From assembly GCF_016406105.1 (NCBI RefSeq), contig NZ_CP066308.1, positions 4,004,501-4,068,500 on the forward strand: DNA of 64,000 bases, in the 5' to 3' direction. Source of the stretch: Brevibacillus composti (GTDB taxonomy: Bacteria > Bacillota > Bacilli > Brevibacillales > Brevibacillaceae). The notes under the pieces are model-generated. The model searched no databases, was not told where the DNA came from, and saw only the letters and a program-made list of their open reading frames with translations. This document shows, piece by piece, positions 41,457-50,597 of this stretch. Positions within the stretch are counted from its first letter, which is position 1. Every line of letters begins with the position of its first letter. The position numbers were made by a program, and so were the translations under genes.

Positions 41457-42374
41457 TCAGTGAAGCTGCTTTTTCAGTTTTTCGATTTCCTCAAGTGACA
41501 AACCCGTTGCTTTTGCAACCACTTCAACAGTCATGTCCATCGCTAGCAGATTTTTGGCAACTTCCGTTGCCTTTTGCCGCTCGCCTTCCGTTCGACCTTC
41601 CGCCAAGCCCTCTTCTCTGGCACGTTGCTGCCGAATCTCAGCCTCCCTCGCAGCGGACAGTTCGTCGTGAATCGCCTTTTTCCTCGTCTCGTACTCAATC
41701 CATGTTTTCTCGTCTCGGCTCAAATCTTCCCACTGGTCAAACGCCTTTTTCATCACCGGATCTTTCATCGCAATCGCCTCCAATTCTCTGCGAATGTCTT
41801 CACGATCGTCTGCCTCCAGAATCAGCAGCCATCTCTCTTTTTCGTTCTCTTCGAGGTTGACGGCTTGCTGCTCCCACAGTCTCAGCAGCTTCGGCATCTC
41901 CACGAAATGAACTTCCAGCACGTCTGTCAACAAAAACTTCTCCTCGTCCTCGTACAGACGGAACGTGGAGTGGTACCGATCCGTTTCCTGCAGCAGGTCA
42001 AAGTCCAGGATATTGATGGTAATGGTCTTTTTCATCTCGCCGTAGGATATACTGCCCTTTTTCAGTTGCGAGGAGTAGATGCGCGACCAGTAGTAGAGCG
42101 TCCGCTTCTTCATGTCGTACTTGTCGGCCAGCTGAATCTCGATGTTGATGTACTCATCCTTTTCCGTCCGGGCGTAGATGTCCAAAACGGATTGTTTGTC
42201 CGTCTCATACTCCCGCAACAATTCCGAGTTGAGAATGGTAAGGGATGCAATCCGGTCGTCCTTGGGCAGCTTCAGAAGCGCGTTGAGCATCGCTCGCAGG
42301 ATCGGTTCGTTTTCCTGCGTGCCGAACAGCAGCTTGAACGCGTAGTCCACCTTCAAATCCATGCGTCTCGTCAC
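41457..42374 (-). CDS. Rpn family recombination-promoting nuclease/putative transposase
   Basis: A 305-residue PD-(D/E)XK nuclease of the Rpn/YhgA-like family. The start DLKVDYAFKLLFGTQENEPI is diagnostic. The nuclease core is SVLDIYARTEKDEYINIEIQ, holding the Asp and E-I-E metal ligands. The C-terminal third is a charged coiled coil (KKAIHDELSAAREAEIRQQR, GLAEGRTEGERQK) ending LSLEEIEKLKKQL. These genes spread within genomes and promote recombination without being proven transposons. GTG 42374 has GGAGG eight bases upstream. A 23-bp stretch is duplicated at 37036. Confidence 0.88.
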   Translation of the reverse strand: MTRRMDLKVDYAFKLLFGTQENEPILRAMLNALLKLPKDDRIASLTILNSELLREYETDKQSVLDIYARTEKDEYINIEIQLADKYDMKKRTLYYWSRIYSSQLKKGSISYGEMKKTITINILDFDLLQETDRYHSTFRLYEDEEKFLLTDVLEVHFVEMPKLLRLWEQQAVNLEENEKERWLLILEADDREDIRRELEAIAMKDPVMKKAFDQWEDLSRDEKTWIEYETRKKAIHDELSAAREAEIRQQRAREEGLAEGRTEGERQKATEVAKNLLAMDMTVEVVAKATGLSLEEIEKLKKQLH

Positions 42375-42721
42375 GCCATCACCCTCCCTTGCCCGTTCAT
42401 TGTCTGTACTACCATTATACCACCGGAACGCTTTTCAGACACTCCAGTCAATGCCTCCTTTCTGTCTCATCTAAGATAATATTAAATGTCTGAAAATGGA
42501 TTCGATCCGATTTTTGGAGTGGAGAGGGGAGTGAGGTACAGAAAGAAATGGTTAATGGAGGAGAACTCGCTGGACTCGCTACAGTTTTTATATTCTTCAG
42601 CGAGAGTTCAGGAAGGTGAAACGAGCACTTTGATTGACTTCTCTGAATTGCTGCTCTCTGATCAGATATTCTTAGCTTTTTCAGTGAGAATCGAAAAAAT
42701 TTTACAGTGAGTCTGATTGAC

Positions 42722-43022
42722 TCATTCGTGCAGCCATCGCAACTGGCGGCGGGTAATGTTGAGCGGCGCAGCATTTTCATCTGTCGGCCACCGGAACGTT
42801 CCACGCTCCCGCCGACGGTAGTAGAGCCAGAATCCGTTATGCTCCCCATACAGGATTTTCAGTTTGTCTCGTTGCCGATTGCAAAAGACAAACAGGGCAG
42901 GGGAAAATGGATCGAGATCAAATCCATTCTTGATCAGAGCAGCGAGCCCGTCAATGGACTTGCGCATATCCGTGCTGCCGCAGGCGAGGTACAACCCGAT
43001 CCACCTGAATTTCGCTCAGCAT
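42722..43022 (-). pseudogene. tnpB: IS66 TnpB, frameshifted and truncated
   Basis: MLSEIQVDR at 43022 is the TnpB start; one base change in length near 42995 shifts the frame, and it resumes as YLACGSTDMRKSIDGLAAL, the TnpB hallmark, up to ITRRQLRWLHE. The normal C-terminal 25 residues are replaced by a stop. TnpB is an accessory protein of IS66 transposition (PF05717). Confidence 0.8.
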
Positions 43023-43339
43023 AAGGCTTTTAGCGCCTTGACAACATCGGCAAGAAGGGGTGGGTCGAAGCCTGGTCTAACCTCAATGCTGGCCGAACCG
43101 ACTTTGACAAGCAAGGGCGATGCTCCGTCTGATGTCGATTCATCCACTTGAAGCGGAACCCACTGCGGTTTGTTGGTTGCTTATTTTTGCTCATCTTCCC
43201 CTTTCAATTTCCGCATCCAATACCAAAGCTGGCGAGGCGTAACCTGATGACGTTCGCACCAGGTCGCGACGCGCTCTCCACTAGCCCGGTAGTCATTGAT
43301 TCGGGTGCTCCATACCTCTCGAAGCTCCGCTTGCGTCAT
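43016..43339 (-). pseudogene. tnpA: IS66 TnpA with in-frame stop
   Basis: A 107-codon frame from ATG 43339. It reads TQAELREVWSTRINDYRASG, VATWCERHQVTPRQLWYWMR and, after a TAA at 43181-43183, PQWVPLQVDES and SIEVRPGFDPPLLADVVKAL. This is the IS66 accessory protein TnpA, a helix-turn-helix protein. Its end overlaps tnpB in the usual way. The stop codon makes it inactive. Confidence 0.78.
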
Positions 43340-43484
43340 AAAAAAATCCTCCTCGTATCTTTCTGAGGAAGATTATCTCACGGGACATTTCTGATTCGTA
43401 GGTGTGCTGGATTTGACGCTTACTTTGAAACTATTAAATATTCTGTGAGCTTCTGAGTTTTTTCAGCTAGTTCAATTGAAAAAA

Positions 43485-43512
43485 AGAGTCTACCCCGAAT
43501 GGGATAGACTCT
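43485..43512 (-). terminator. Terminator of the S-layer fragment gene
   Basis: AGAGTCTA (43485-43492) pairs with TAGACTCT (43505-43512), with CCC/GGG inside, followed by TTTTTCAATT on the minus strand. It is a full, strong terminator for the gene ending at 43544. Confidence 0.82.
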
Positions 43513-43543
43513 CTCGACATTTGATAAGTGGCTACGAAACTAA

Positions 43544-45919
43544 TTAGTTGCTGATATCAATTATATCAGCATCGAATTCTGTATCCACCAGAATCGCTTT
43601 ATTGCCGTAAACGTCTTCAGTGATAACGTAGATGTCAACTGCATCGCCTTCATTTCCGCCGTTGAATACTGTGGCAATGCTACTTCCGTCCGACAATTTG
43701 GTTACGGTTGCTGGCAATACTTTCGCCCCACCAATGTATTGCGATACGTTGCTCGCCGTGATAGTAATTACAGGATTCAGACCGGAGTCTTCTACATCCT
43801 TAACCGTAGCCAGGTCGTCTCCAGCCCCTGTGGACTTGGAAATGTAGATGTAAACTTTGGAGAGCTTATCACTTGCACGGTTGATAGAAGTATCATCCAG
43901 TTCAATACCCAAGGATGCACCGTTACCTGTAGCACCTTGGTCTGTCAAAGCAATTGCATCGAAGGCTTGAGCAAATTTGTCTTCAACTTTTGCTTTGCTA
44001 ACAGCAGCAATTCCATTTGTATTGTTGTTCTCATCTTCGAATGCATCTGCAACGATCGACAGTTCAGCTTTGCTGAAGTCAATATCTGTCATGTCAATTG
44101 AAGCATCTGTGATTGTAACTACCTTGTTAACATCTGTTACTGTTACCGCGCCAAGGTCGATATTCACAGTGTTAGTACCATCCGTGATTACAACATCATT
44201 TCCAGCTTGGTCAGCAACATTAACATCTTCACTGAATGTAATTACCAAAGTATCCTTTGCAGTTGCCTTAGCACTTACCAGTGTTGGTTGCTTGGTATCG
44301 TCAAGAGCAATACCAGGTTCCAGATGTTGATTCATTACGTTTCCAGCAGCATCTTTCACGCCAGTGATAGTCAGAGTAGCAGTAGTAGTGTCAGCGGAAA
44401 CTGCGTCACGTGGCAGGATAATAGTGAATTCGGTTTGATTTGCAGGTGTAGCAGTTGTATTCAAGATGATTGTTCCTGCAGGCAATGCAGCACCATTCAA
44501 CAAATAATTGTTAAGATTTGTTGCATCCGCCAAAGTTACCTTTTCACTAAAGGTTACCACAATTTCGTTTTTGTTAGCAGCACTTACGGCAGCTGTTACA
44601 CTCGCTACGGTAGGTTTATCAGTATCTGCAGATGCAGAAACATTAACTGTAAACTTCTGAGCGGTGTTTTGAACGTTACCCACTACGTCAGCAGTCGCAT
44701 TAGCAGGGATTGTAATTTCATAAGAACCTTCTGCCAAAGGTGCAGTCAGTGTTACTTTTACAAATTTGGATTGCGTAAGAACAGTTGGAGTTCCGTCAGC
44801 TTTAACCAATACGTCGGCTCCAGCACCAGCGCCTCCAATATAAGTTGCACTTACATCAGATGCATATTTTTTGCTGATGATTTGCAGGTTTGCCACCATA
44901 TTTGGATCTGTTACTGGTTCACTAAACTCAAGAATAATTTCTTGATTGTTGGAAGTGTTGAGTTTAGAAGAAACCAAGGTTGGTTTAACTTCATCTTTAA
45001 CCAGATTTACAGAGGCTGTATAGTCAGCCATTTTGTTTCCATTAACATCCTCAACATTTTTCAGAGTAAAGCTTACTGATGTAGAGGAAGAGTTACCGTA
45101 AACACCTGGTACACTCAAATCTACCAGTACAGTTTTTCCGGATGCATCCTCTGGATCAAGGCCAATTGCAGTAGCGTACTGAGTAGCATCTCCCATTTTC
45201 ACAACAGAGAAGTCATCAGTTGCACCAGCAGTCAAAGCGGCGAGTGCAGTAGCGGAAATTTCTTTGTCGAACTTAACTGCAATAGAGTTGTACTTTTGCT
45301 TTACTTCTACTACAGCTGGTGCATCAACATCGCCTGCTACTGTGAAAGTCTTAGTGAGAACAGTTGCTTGGTTTTCTCCATCGCTAATACCTGACACAAC
45401 TACAGTATAAGTTTTTCCAGCTTCAAGTACTTGTGTAGTTGTAAGATCAACCTTGCTGTTGTCACTTCCGTTGATAGCACCGGCAGCTGCTACACCATCA
45501 ATGGAGTAAACTGCGCTACCCAGTCCAAGGTGTACGGGTTCATTGAATTTTACAGTTACAGATTGCGTGCCATTGGCACCAGCAGCTGCTTCAACCGCAT
45601 CGATTGCTGGTGCTGTAGTGTCGGCACCTGTAATCACTTTGCTAAACTCTTCTACTTCTTGGTAATTAGTATCCTGAACATTTTTTACAGTCAGAGTGAA
45701 GGATACGTTTTTCTTGAGTGCAGTTGTTCCTGCTTCGATGATTACAGTTTTTCCGTCTGCTTGCAAAGTAGCAGTCGTACCAGCCCCACCAAAGAGTCCA
45801 GATGCAGTAACAGCTGTTCCATTCAGTTCATAGTTGCTTTCATCTTCAGCTGTGCTCTTATCAACTGCTTTGTTAAATACAACTTGAATTTGAGTCGCGT
45901 TAATAGCACTTAACGTCAC
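43544..45919 (-). pseudogene. 5'-truncated S-layer-type surface protein
   Basis: A 791-residue reading frame made of about eight Ig-like/SLAP-of-cell-surface beta repeats. Each has an edge motif such as INATQIQVVFNKAVDKSTAE, VTVKFNEPVHL, IILEFSEPVTDPN, IVVTFSEKVTLADATN or LVITFSEDVNVAD. The composition (Ala, Thr, Val, Asp, no Cys) is that of S-layer proteins. A signal peptide and SLH domains should precede it, but it begins abruptly at GTG 45919 without a ribosome site, and the upstream 45 bases belong to an IS4 remnant. Insertion or deletion thus removed the N-terminus. Its 3' end and terminator are intact. Confidence 0.72.
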
Positions 45920-45949
45920 AATATACGGAAACCCGCTAAAAGCCTAAGC

Positions 45950-46240
45950 ATATGCGGCTCGTAATTTCATTACTTGCAATAAAAAAACAAGCATATTTGA
46001 AAACAAGCTGTAAGCTGAGCATGAAGAAATCAATGGGCGCGAAGCTGAAACCGTCCGACCATCCGAGCGTGAGCATGTTGTAGCCGCGAGTATTACGTCC
46101 GGTTGTATGATTGAAGATGCGTGCCGGTAATTCGGGCTTGCTGAACGAATGAAAAATCGAGCAATCACAAGGGGGCTTGACCGTATTCGAGCATGCCTTG
46201 TGAAAACGAGCGAAACCGTCATCGCACTTCAACTCCTGGT
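45950..46240 (-). pseudogene. IS4-family transposase remnant
   Basis: The minus-strand text includes RIFNHTTGRNTRGYNMLTLG with WSDGFSFAPIDFFMLS (46115 to 46010), the well-known IS4-type stretch that follows the first catalytic Asp. Before it lies CDCSIFHSFSKPELPA, which aligns with the usual DDSxFxRSxSKKxELLA, so the catalytic Asp has become Cys. Frames shift after FFMLS. Only about 100 codons remain of more than 400. Confidence 0.62.
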
Positions 46241-46358
46241 GATGAACCTCGAGCGCAGGCTGCGGGATCTTTTTGTCCGATACATCAGACGGCTGTTTGG
46301 ATTCCGTTCGACAGATTTTTTGTCCATTTGTGCCATGTAAAGAATCGTTCAGCAAGCC

Positions 46359-46679
46359 CTATTTACTCAATTGCTTCTCAATATTCCGCCCGCCGTACAT
46401 AATACGGATGATTGCAACAGTTTCCCGATCTTCAATGGGCAGATAAAATACCAGGTAGTTATCAACCGGCAAAACCCGAAGCCCCTTACTGTGCCACGGT
46501 TCCTTTTCATACAGGCGGCAGCGGAAAGGCATTTCATTTAGTTTTGCCGCAGCTTCCATAATACGTTTCGTCTGCTTTCTTGCAATTTCAGACTCAAGCA
46601 GGGAGTAAGCGATGTATTCGTAAATTCCGCGCAGGTCGTTTTCCGCCCGCTCGGTATAAACCACTTTCCAAGCGCTCAT
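46359..46679 (-). CDS. RelE/ParE family toxin
   Basis: A 106-residue type II toxin. RelE/ParE features are the N-terminal WKVVYTERAENDLRGIYEYI helix, the basic core and the strand VLPVDNYLVFYLPIEDRETV followed by IIRIMYGGRNIEKQL; the C-terminal R/Y-rich end is usual. RelE-like members cleave mRNA on the ribosome, ParE-like ones poison gyrase; the sequence does not decide. Its ATG overlaps the antitoxin stop by four bases. The pair is intact, between IS remnants. Confidence 0.88.
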   Translation of the reverse strand: MSAWKVVYTERAENDLRGIYEYIAYSLLESEIARKQTKRIMEAAAKLNEMPFRCRLYEKEPWHSKGLRVLPVDNYLVFYLPIEDRETVAIIRIMYGGRNIEKQLSK

Positions 46680-46981
46680 AGCCCGTAATCCTTGTTTATC
46701 CTGTCAAAAACCTTTTCCGCCGTGACAACCTTCCCGCTGTTTAAATCAGCCATGCCTTTCTCAATTTCCGCATTAAACTGTTCCTCGCTGAGCTCTTCAA
46801 TAGACAAAGGCTTATTTTGAGGAAGCTTCATATCAAACGGAATTCCGCGCTGAAGCACAACCTGACGCAGAAAAAGCCCGATTGCGTTAGACATGGGAAT
46901 GCCCAGCTGCTCAAGCACCTTTTCGGCCTGTTCCTTAATTTCAGGCTCAACACGGGCAAATATATTAGCTGTTCTTGCCAT
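46676..46981 (-). CDS. RelB/DinJ family antitoxin
   Basis: A 101-residue antitoxin. The ribbon-helix-helix reads TANIFARVEPEIKEQAEKVL with EQLGIPMSNAIGLFLRQVVL, the DinJ/RelB hallmark; the C-terminal half (KPLSIEELSEEQFNAEIEKG) neutralises the toxin. ATG 46981 has AGGAGG upstream; the longer frame is rejected. The antitoxin-first order and overlapping stop/start are classic. It probably represses its own promoter. Confidence 0.88.
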   Translation of the reverse strand: MARTANIFARVEPEIKEQAEKVLEQLGIPMSNAIGLFLRQVVLQRGIPFDMKLPQNKPLSIEELSEEQFNAEIEKGMADLNSGKVVTAEKVFDRINKDYGL

Positions 46982-47289
46982 TTCAAAACGCCTCCTTCTG
47001 CAATATATTATACCCGATTGTATTGCGATATGCATGCGTTTCGCAAATTTAGGTTGAGTCAAGCTATTGCGGACACCTTTTTTTACTTCACTGTGGTTCC
47101 CTTCTCTTGAAAGCGTTTTATTTTACGCTGACTCCTTGTTTCCACTCGTTTTTTGCTTCATCCGCGAAGGGCTTTTAAGGCCAGCCCGGTAGGGCTGCTT
47201 TGATATGGCCCGTGCAACAGGCGGATTATCCCGTTTATATAGCCTTTTGCCTGTTCTTTGACATCCCGCAGCAATCCTTCACTTCCTCT
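46982..47289. other. Non-coding stretch with a short C-terminal coding fragment
   Basis: About 300 bases between relB and the ISLre2 remnant. A minus-strand frame near 47115-47240 reads VARAISKQPYRAGLKSPSRM and ends in a stop, perhaps the C-terminal scrap of a mobile-element protein. Nothing else is supported. Confidence 0.3.
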
Positions 47290-48277
47290 TTAGTCTGACC
47301 GCCTAACGCCGTCCCTCATGTCACGTATTTGCGCCACTCGTTTCGGTGCTCCTCCCCAATCTTTTCCTCTGGAGCGGATTCTACTGTTGTAAAGCAAGGT
47401 ATCTGTATCAAAGGATGCCAACGATTTGTACGGTTGGCCACGTCTCTGGCAGCTGACCCAGGAATCGGCGCAATTCTCGCGCCACATGAAAGCGATCCAG
47501 TGTGTAAATACAGCGGTGAAAGTATGATTCGCATCCTCCGATCCATTCGACTCCATCCCCATTGACCACCAGCCACGTGTTTTCATCCATGTCATAATGA
47601 CGAACGAGAAAGTCGCCAAACCCTTCCCAGAAGTCTCCCTTCCTTGTATGCAGGTAATGTCGTTTGACCTAAGACGCACTCGGCCTCCCTCTTGTTCCCA
47701 TCCCTCATGTACGACCGCGATTCGATTTTCCATCCCCCGTTGGCGTTGTCGTTGCAAGCTTGTGTAGAGTCCATCCACTTCCACAAACAGCAAGCGAACC
47801 GACCTTCGGGTCGCCTCCGGCAACACGGTTGCCCCCTGCTCCATTCGAGTTATCAATTTGTCTCGGATTGCCTCATGGCTTAATGCCCGATATCCCAGCA
47901 ACGCTTCCAGGCGGTTGGCGCTGTCCCGGTACGAGGGACCTTGGCTGGCAAACTCGATCGCTACCTCTTCCAAAAACGGGCTGAGCTTCTCCCGCCCGTC
48001 AAAAGCCAGCATGTGGTCCAACAAAAACACATGCTGACCCTTCACTCGATCCTGATACAATCGCCGTTTGAATCGAACCGTACCAAAGAGCGTGTCGATC
48101 TGCACTTCTCGCTGATCCTTCAAGCGAAATCGAGTATGATCCCGTTGATGCATCAGATACTCGTCCAGCAATTCCAGCATGCGTGCCCATACCTGCTGCA
48201 AATTGTTCCTGTAACTTCCGAAATAACAGGGTTTCAAGCTCTTTCATTGTCGGAAATTCCGTGTTACACTGACGCAT
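47290..48277 (-). pseudogene. ISLre2-family transposase, multiply frameshifted
   Basis: ATG 48277 begins MRQCNTEFPTMKELETLLFR. After a frameshift near 48180 the frame reads VQIDTLFGTVRFKRRLYQDR, LSPFLEEVAIEFASQGPSYR and SVRLLFVEVDGLYTSLQRQR. A further shift near 47590 gives WLVVNGDGVEWIGGCESYFH and CIYTLDRFHVARELRRFLGQ, a core block of the ISLre2 (UPF0236) family. The C-terminal third is missing, as the full protein has about 450-500 residues. The element is dead. The upstream end of the IS lies roughly at 48430, before a region without genes (48430-48639). Confidence 0.82.
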
Positions 48278-48639
48278 AGGGGTTTCTCCTCCTTGGTTTG
48301 TGTTGGTTTTTTGGCGATTTACACTTTACCAAGAAGAGAAGCCCTTTTCTATACCCTCCTACTGATTTTTCTTCAATTTCTTTTCTGTTTGCCCACGAAC
48401 ATTTTACTCATACCTTATGTCCCACTATGAGTCAAGCCAAGACTGTCAAGTTTTCTTCGGCCTGTGAAATCTGATATCCCTCCCACATTGAGTCCAGCCT
48501 CTCTTCCGTCTGAATCGTCCCCATCGTCCATCAGGATTCCAATAATCTACTTACAATAATAGATTACATTACGATCGTTATAACGATGGGCAAGATTATT
48601 ACAATGGGCTTCCCTCTCCCTTCTTTGCTTCGTGGTTGG
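48278..48639. other. Junction region between IS remnants and the thiol island
   Basis: No gene is seen. It holds the putative ISLre2 end and a 14-bp perfect palindrome ATCGTTATAACGAT at 48574-48587, close to the 3' end of the Trx-GerMN gene. No clear terminator with a T run. Confidence 0.4.
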
Positions 48640-49278
48640 CTAATTGGACGGCTTCATCCACTCCAATTTGATTTCGGAGATGCCGTAGACCGCCAAAGTA
48701 TGAGCGAGCAACGTCTTCATTCGATCGGTTTCTTCCATGCTCACTTTATTTGTCGAACGGAGCGTTACGATGCAAGAATTATGATGAAAGGAAACCCGCT
48801 CAAGCGAAGTGTCTGCCGGAAACGGATTGTCAAATCCTTCAGGCCGGGTGCGCAACAATTGTTTAATCGCTGTGATTCTTGGCGCTTTAACGGAAGTCTT
48901 GTTGATCACCGTTGTCTCCACCGGAACGGCGTTGCCGTTTTGGAACAAATAGATCGTGTAAGTTTCGGTAGTCTCCCGGTTTTCTTCCCGCGGCGCTTCC
49001 GATCGCAGCGATCCTTCTTCTATGTTCCATACCTCTTCCGTTTCTTTAAAACCTTCAATACGGTACAATTCAACGCCGCTGTCATCCAAAAAGAGCGTGG
49101 TGGGATTCATCTTAATGCGATATCGATTGGTCGTTTCATGGTCAACATCCACATAGACGACTTCATATGCAAGCTCTTTTTTGCAGGCAAGCAATTCTCC
49201 GATGACCGTATTCATGGAGCGGCCCATCGGACAAGCGGATAGTGTAAACAAAATCAATTTTTTAACCGATTGACTCAT
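48640..49278 (-). CDS. Thioredoxin-like/GerMN-like two-domain protein
   Basis: A 212-residue protein with no signal peptide. Residues 1-90 look like a thioredoxin fold: LILFTLSACPMGRSMNTVIG, VVYVDVDHETTNRYRI and the cis-Pro strand MNPTTLFLDDSGVELYRIEG. The redox motif is CPMG, so the resolving Cys is lost. Residues 105-212 resemble a GerMN domain (TYTIYLFQNGNAVPVETTVI, ITAIKQLLRTRPEG, SCIVTLRSTNKVSMEETDRM), a fold known from spore germination and sporulation lipoproteins. I know of no standard family with this pairing. It follows tlpA by 20 bases and has GAGAGG before the ATG. Confidence 0.55.
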   Translation of the reverse strand: MSQSVKKLILFTLSACPMGRSMNTVIGELLACKKELAYEVVYVDVDHETTNRYRIKMNPTTLFLDDSGVELYRIEGFKETEEVWNIEEGSLRSEAPREENRETTETYTIYLFQNGNAVPVETTVINKTSVKAPRITAIKQLLRTRPEGFDNPFPADTSLERVSFHHNSCIVTLRSTNKVSMEETDRMKTLLAHTLAVYGISEIKLEWMKPSN

Positions 49279-49298
49279 GCGGCATAACCTCTCCCGTC

Positions 49299-49865
49299 TT
49301 ATTTGATATTGGAAACAGCTTCTTTCATCATGTCGTAATTAATCGCGCCCTGAAACTTTTCCCGAATCACTCCGTCCGAGTCCAGCAAGAATGTCGTGGG
49401 ATAGGCGACAACCTGATAGGTTTGCATGACTTCTCCTTCCTTGTCCAGAACGATGGGGAACGTGAGCTGTTGCTCTTTCACAAATGCTTGTACGTTATCC
49501 GGATTTTCCTCGGTAGGTGTCAGGTTAACACCCAAAATCACAACGTCTTTCGATTGGTAATCCTCATAAAATTTTTGCATATGGGGCATTTCCACCCGAC
49601 ACGGCGGACACCATGTCGCCCAAAAATTGACCAGCACTTTCTTGCCCTTAAAATCAGACAGGTGAACCGTGTTCCCCTGCAAATCCGTAAGCGCAAAGTC
49701 CGGCGCAAGCTGCCCCTTCAGAATGCCCGTCTCCAGGTTTGCTTCCCCCGATTCCGCAATTTTTCCGGTTTCTGAAGAAGACTTGTGAAAATAATCATAT
49801 CCGCCATAAACGACGAGCCCTATCAAAACCAGAACAGCGATCATGCTTTTTTTCATCCGTTTCAT
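49299..49865 (-). CDS. TlpA/ResA-like thiol-disulfide oxidoreductase
   Basis: A membrane-anchored, extracytoplasmic thioredoxin-fold protein of about 188 residues. The N-terminal anchor (MIAVLVLIGLVVYGGYDYFH) precedes the AhpC/TSA-Redoxin domain: APDFALTDLQGNTVHLSDFK, LVNFWATWCPPCRVEMPHMQ with the active CPPC, and VVAYPTTFLLDSDGVI with the cis-Pro. ResA/TlpA proteins reduce disulfides in cytochrome c or other exported proteins, receiving electrons from CcdA. ATG 49865 is given; the next ATG (49856) has a similar ribosome site. It lies four bases downstream of ccdA. Confidence 0.88.
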   Translation of the reverse strand: MKRMKKSMIAVLVLIGLVVYGGYDYFHKSSSETGKIAESGEANLETGILKGQLAPDFALTDLQGNTVHLSDFKGKKVLVNFWATWCPPCRVEMPHMQKFYEDYQSKDVVILGVNLTPTEENPDNVQAFVKEQQLTFPIVLDKEGEVMQTYQVVAYPTTFLLDSDGVIREKFQGAINYDMMKEAVSNIK

Positions 49866-49874
49866 CTCCACTCG

Positions 49875-50597
49875 TTAAAAGTTGATCTCCCAAAACGTAT
49901 ATTGGGATAACCAGGCGCTGATCTTCTGCAATTGCCCGGTAAACAACAGAAACCCCAGCCCGATGAGCAGCCAGCCATTCAGTTTGGACAGAAGAGGGAT
50001 CCATCTGTTCATTTTTTTCATGAACTGCAGCGAATACGTCAGCAACCATGAAATCAGTAAAAACGGAACACCCAACCCGAGCGAATACACGGCCAACAAC
50101 CCAATCCCGTTCCACAGCGTTTCGGCAGACCCGGCCAGAAGCAAAATGGATGACAACGCCAACCCTACACAGGGGCTCCAGCCGGCGCTAAAAGCCACAC
50201 CGGTAAGTAGCGAACGGATTGCGCCGCGGCTCCTGTTCGTTTTGATTTCCCATGTTTTACCGGACATCAACAGCCGGAGATTTAATAATCCGGCCATTTG
50301 CAGACCAAACACAATAATCAACAGACCGCTTATTTTTTGGATCAAATCGCGTTCCTGGGCAAAGAAGCGGCCAATAAAGCTTGCCGAAGCCCCCATCGCG
50401 ATGAAAACGAGACTAAAACCCACAATAAAACTAAGAGACTGAACAATCAGTTTCCCCCGATGCACGACCAGTTTGCCATCTTGAAAGGACGAGCCCGTCA
50501 AATGGGAAACGTAAGCGGGGATGAGCGGAAAGACGCAAGGGGATAAAAAGGATAGCATCCCCGCGGCAAAGGCTGCGAAAACCGAAATATTATCCAT
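49875..50597 (-). CDS. ccdA: CcdA-type thiol-disulfide transport protein
   Basis: A 240-residue six-helix membrane protein of the DsbD transmembrane family that carries reducing equivalents from cytoplasmic thioredoxin to extracytoplasmic acceptors. Cys1 lies in GMLSFLSPCVFPLIPAYVSH and Cys2 in GVAFSAGWSPCVGLALSSIL; both are essential in the family. Other helices include IVQSLSFIVGFSLVFIAMGA and LLAVYSLGLGVPFLLISWLL. AAGGAGG precedes ATG, overlapping the upstream membrane gene by eight bases. Partner proteins TlpA and thioredoxin (60168) are in the same region. Confidence 0.92.
   Translation of the reverse strand: MDNISVFAAFAAGMLSFLSPCVFPLIPAYVSHLTGSSFQDGKLVVHRGKLIVQSLSFIVGFSLVFIAMGASASFIGRFFAQERDLIQKISGLLIIVFGLQMAGLLNLRLLMSGKTWEIKTNRSRGAIRSLLTGVAFSAGWSPCVGLALSSILLLAGSAETLWNGIGLLAVYSLGLGVPFLLISWLLTYSLQFMKKMNRWIPLLSKLNGWLLIGLGFLLFTGQLQKISAWLSQYTFWEINF

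Larger units (their letters stand above)
42722..43423 (-). mobile_element. Degenerate IS66-family remnant
   Basis: It holds broken tnpA and tnpB. At the right end the minus-strand sequence begins GTAAGCGTCAAATCCAGCAC (from 43423), a typical IS66 terminal inverted repeat start. The large tnpC transposase gene and the left end are absent. The stretch 42375-42721 downstream holds no supported gene. Confidence 0.72.
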
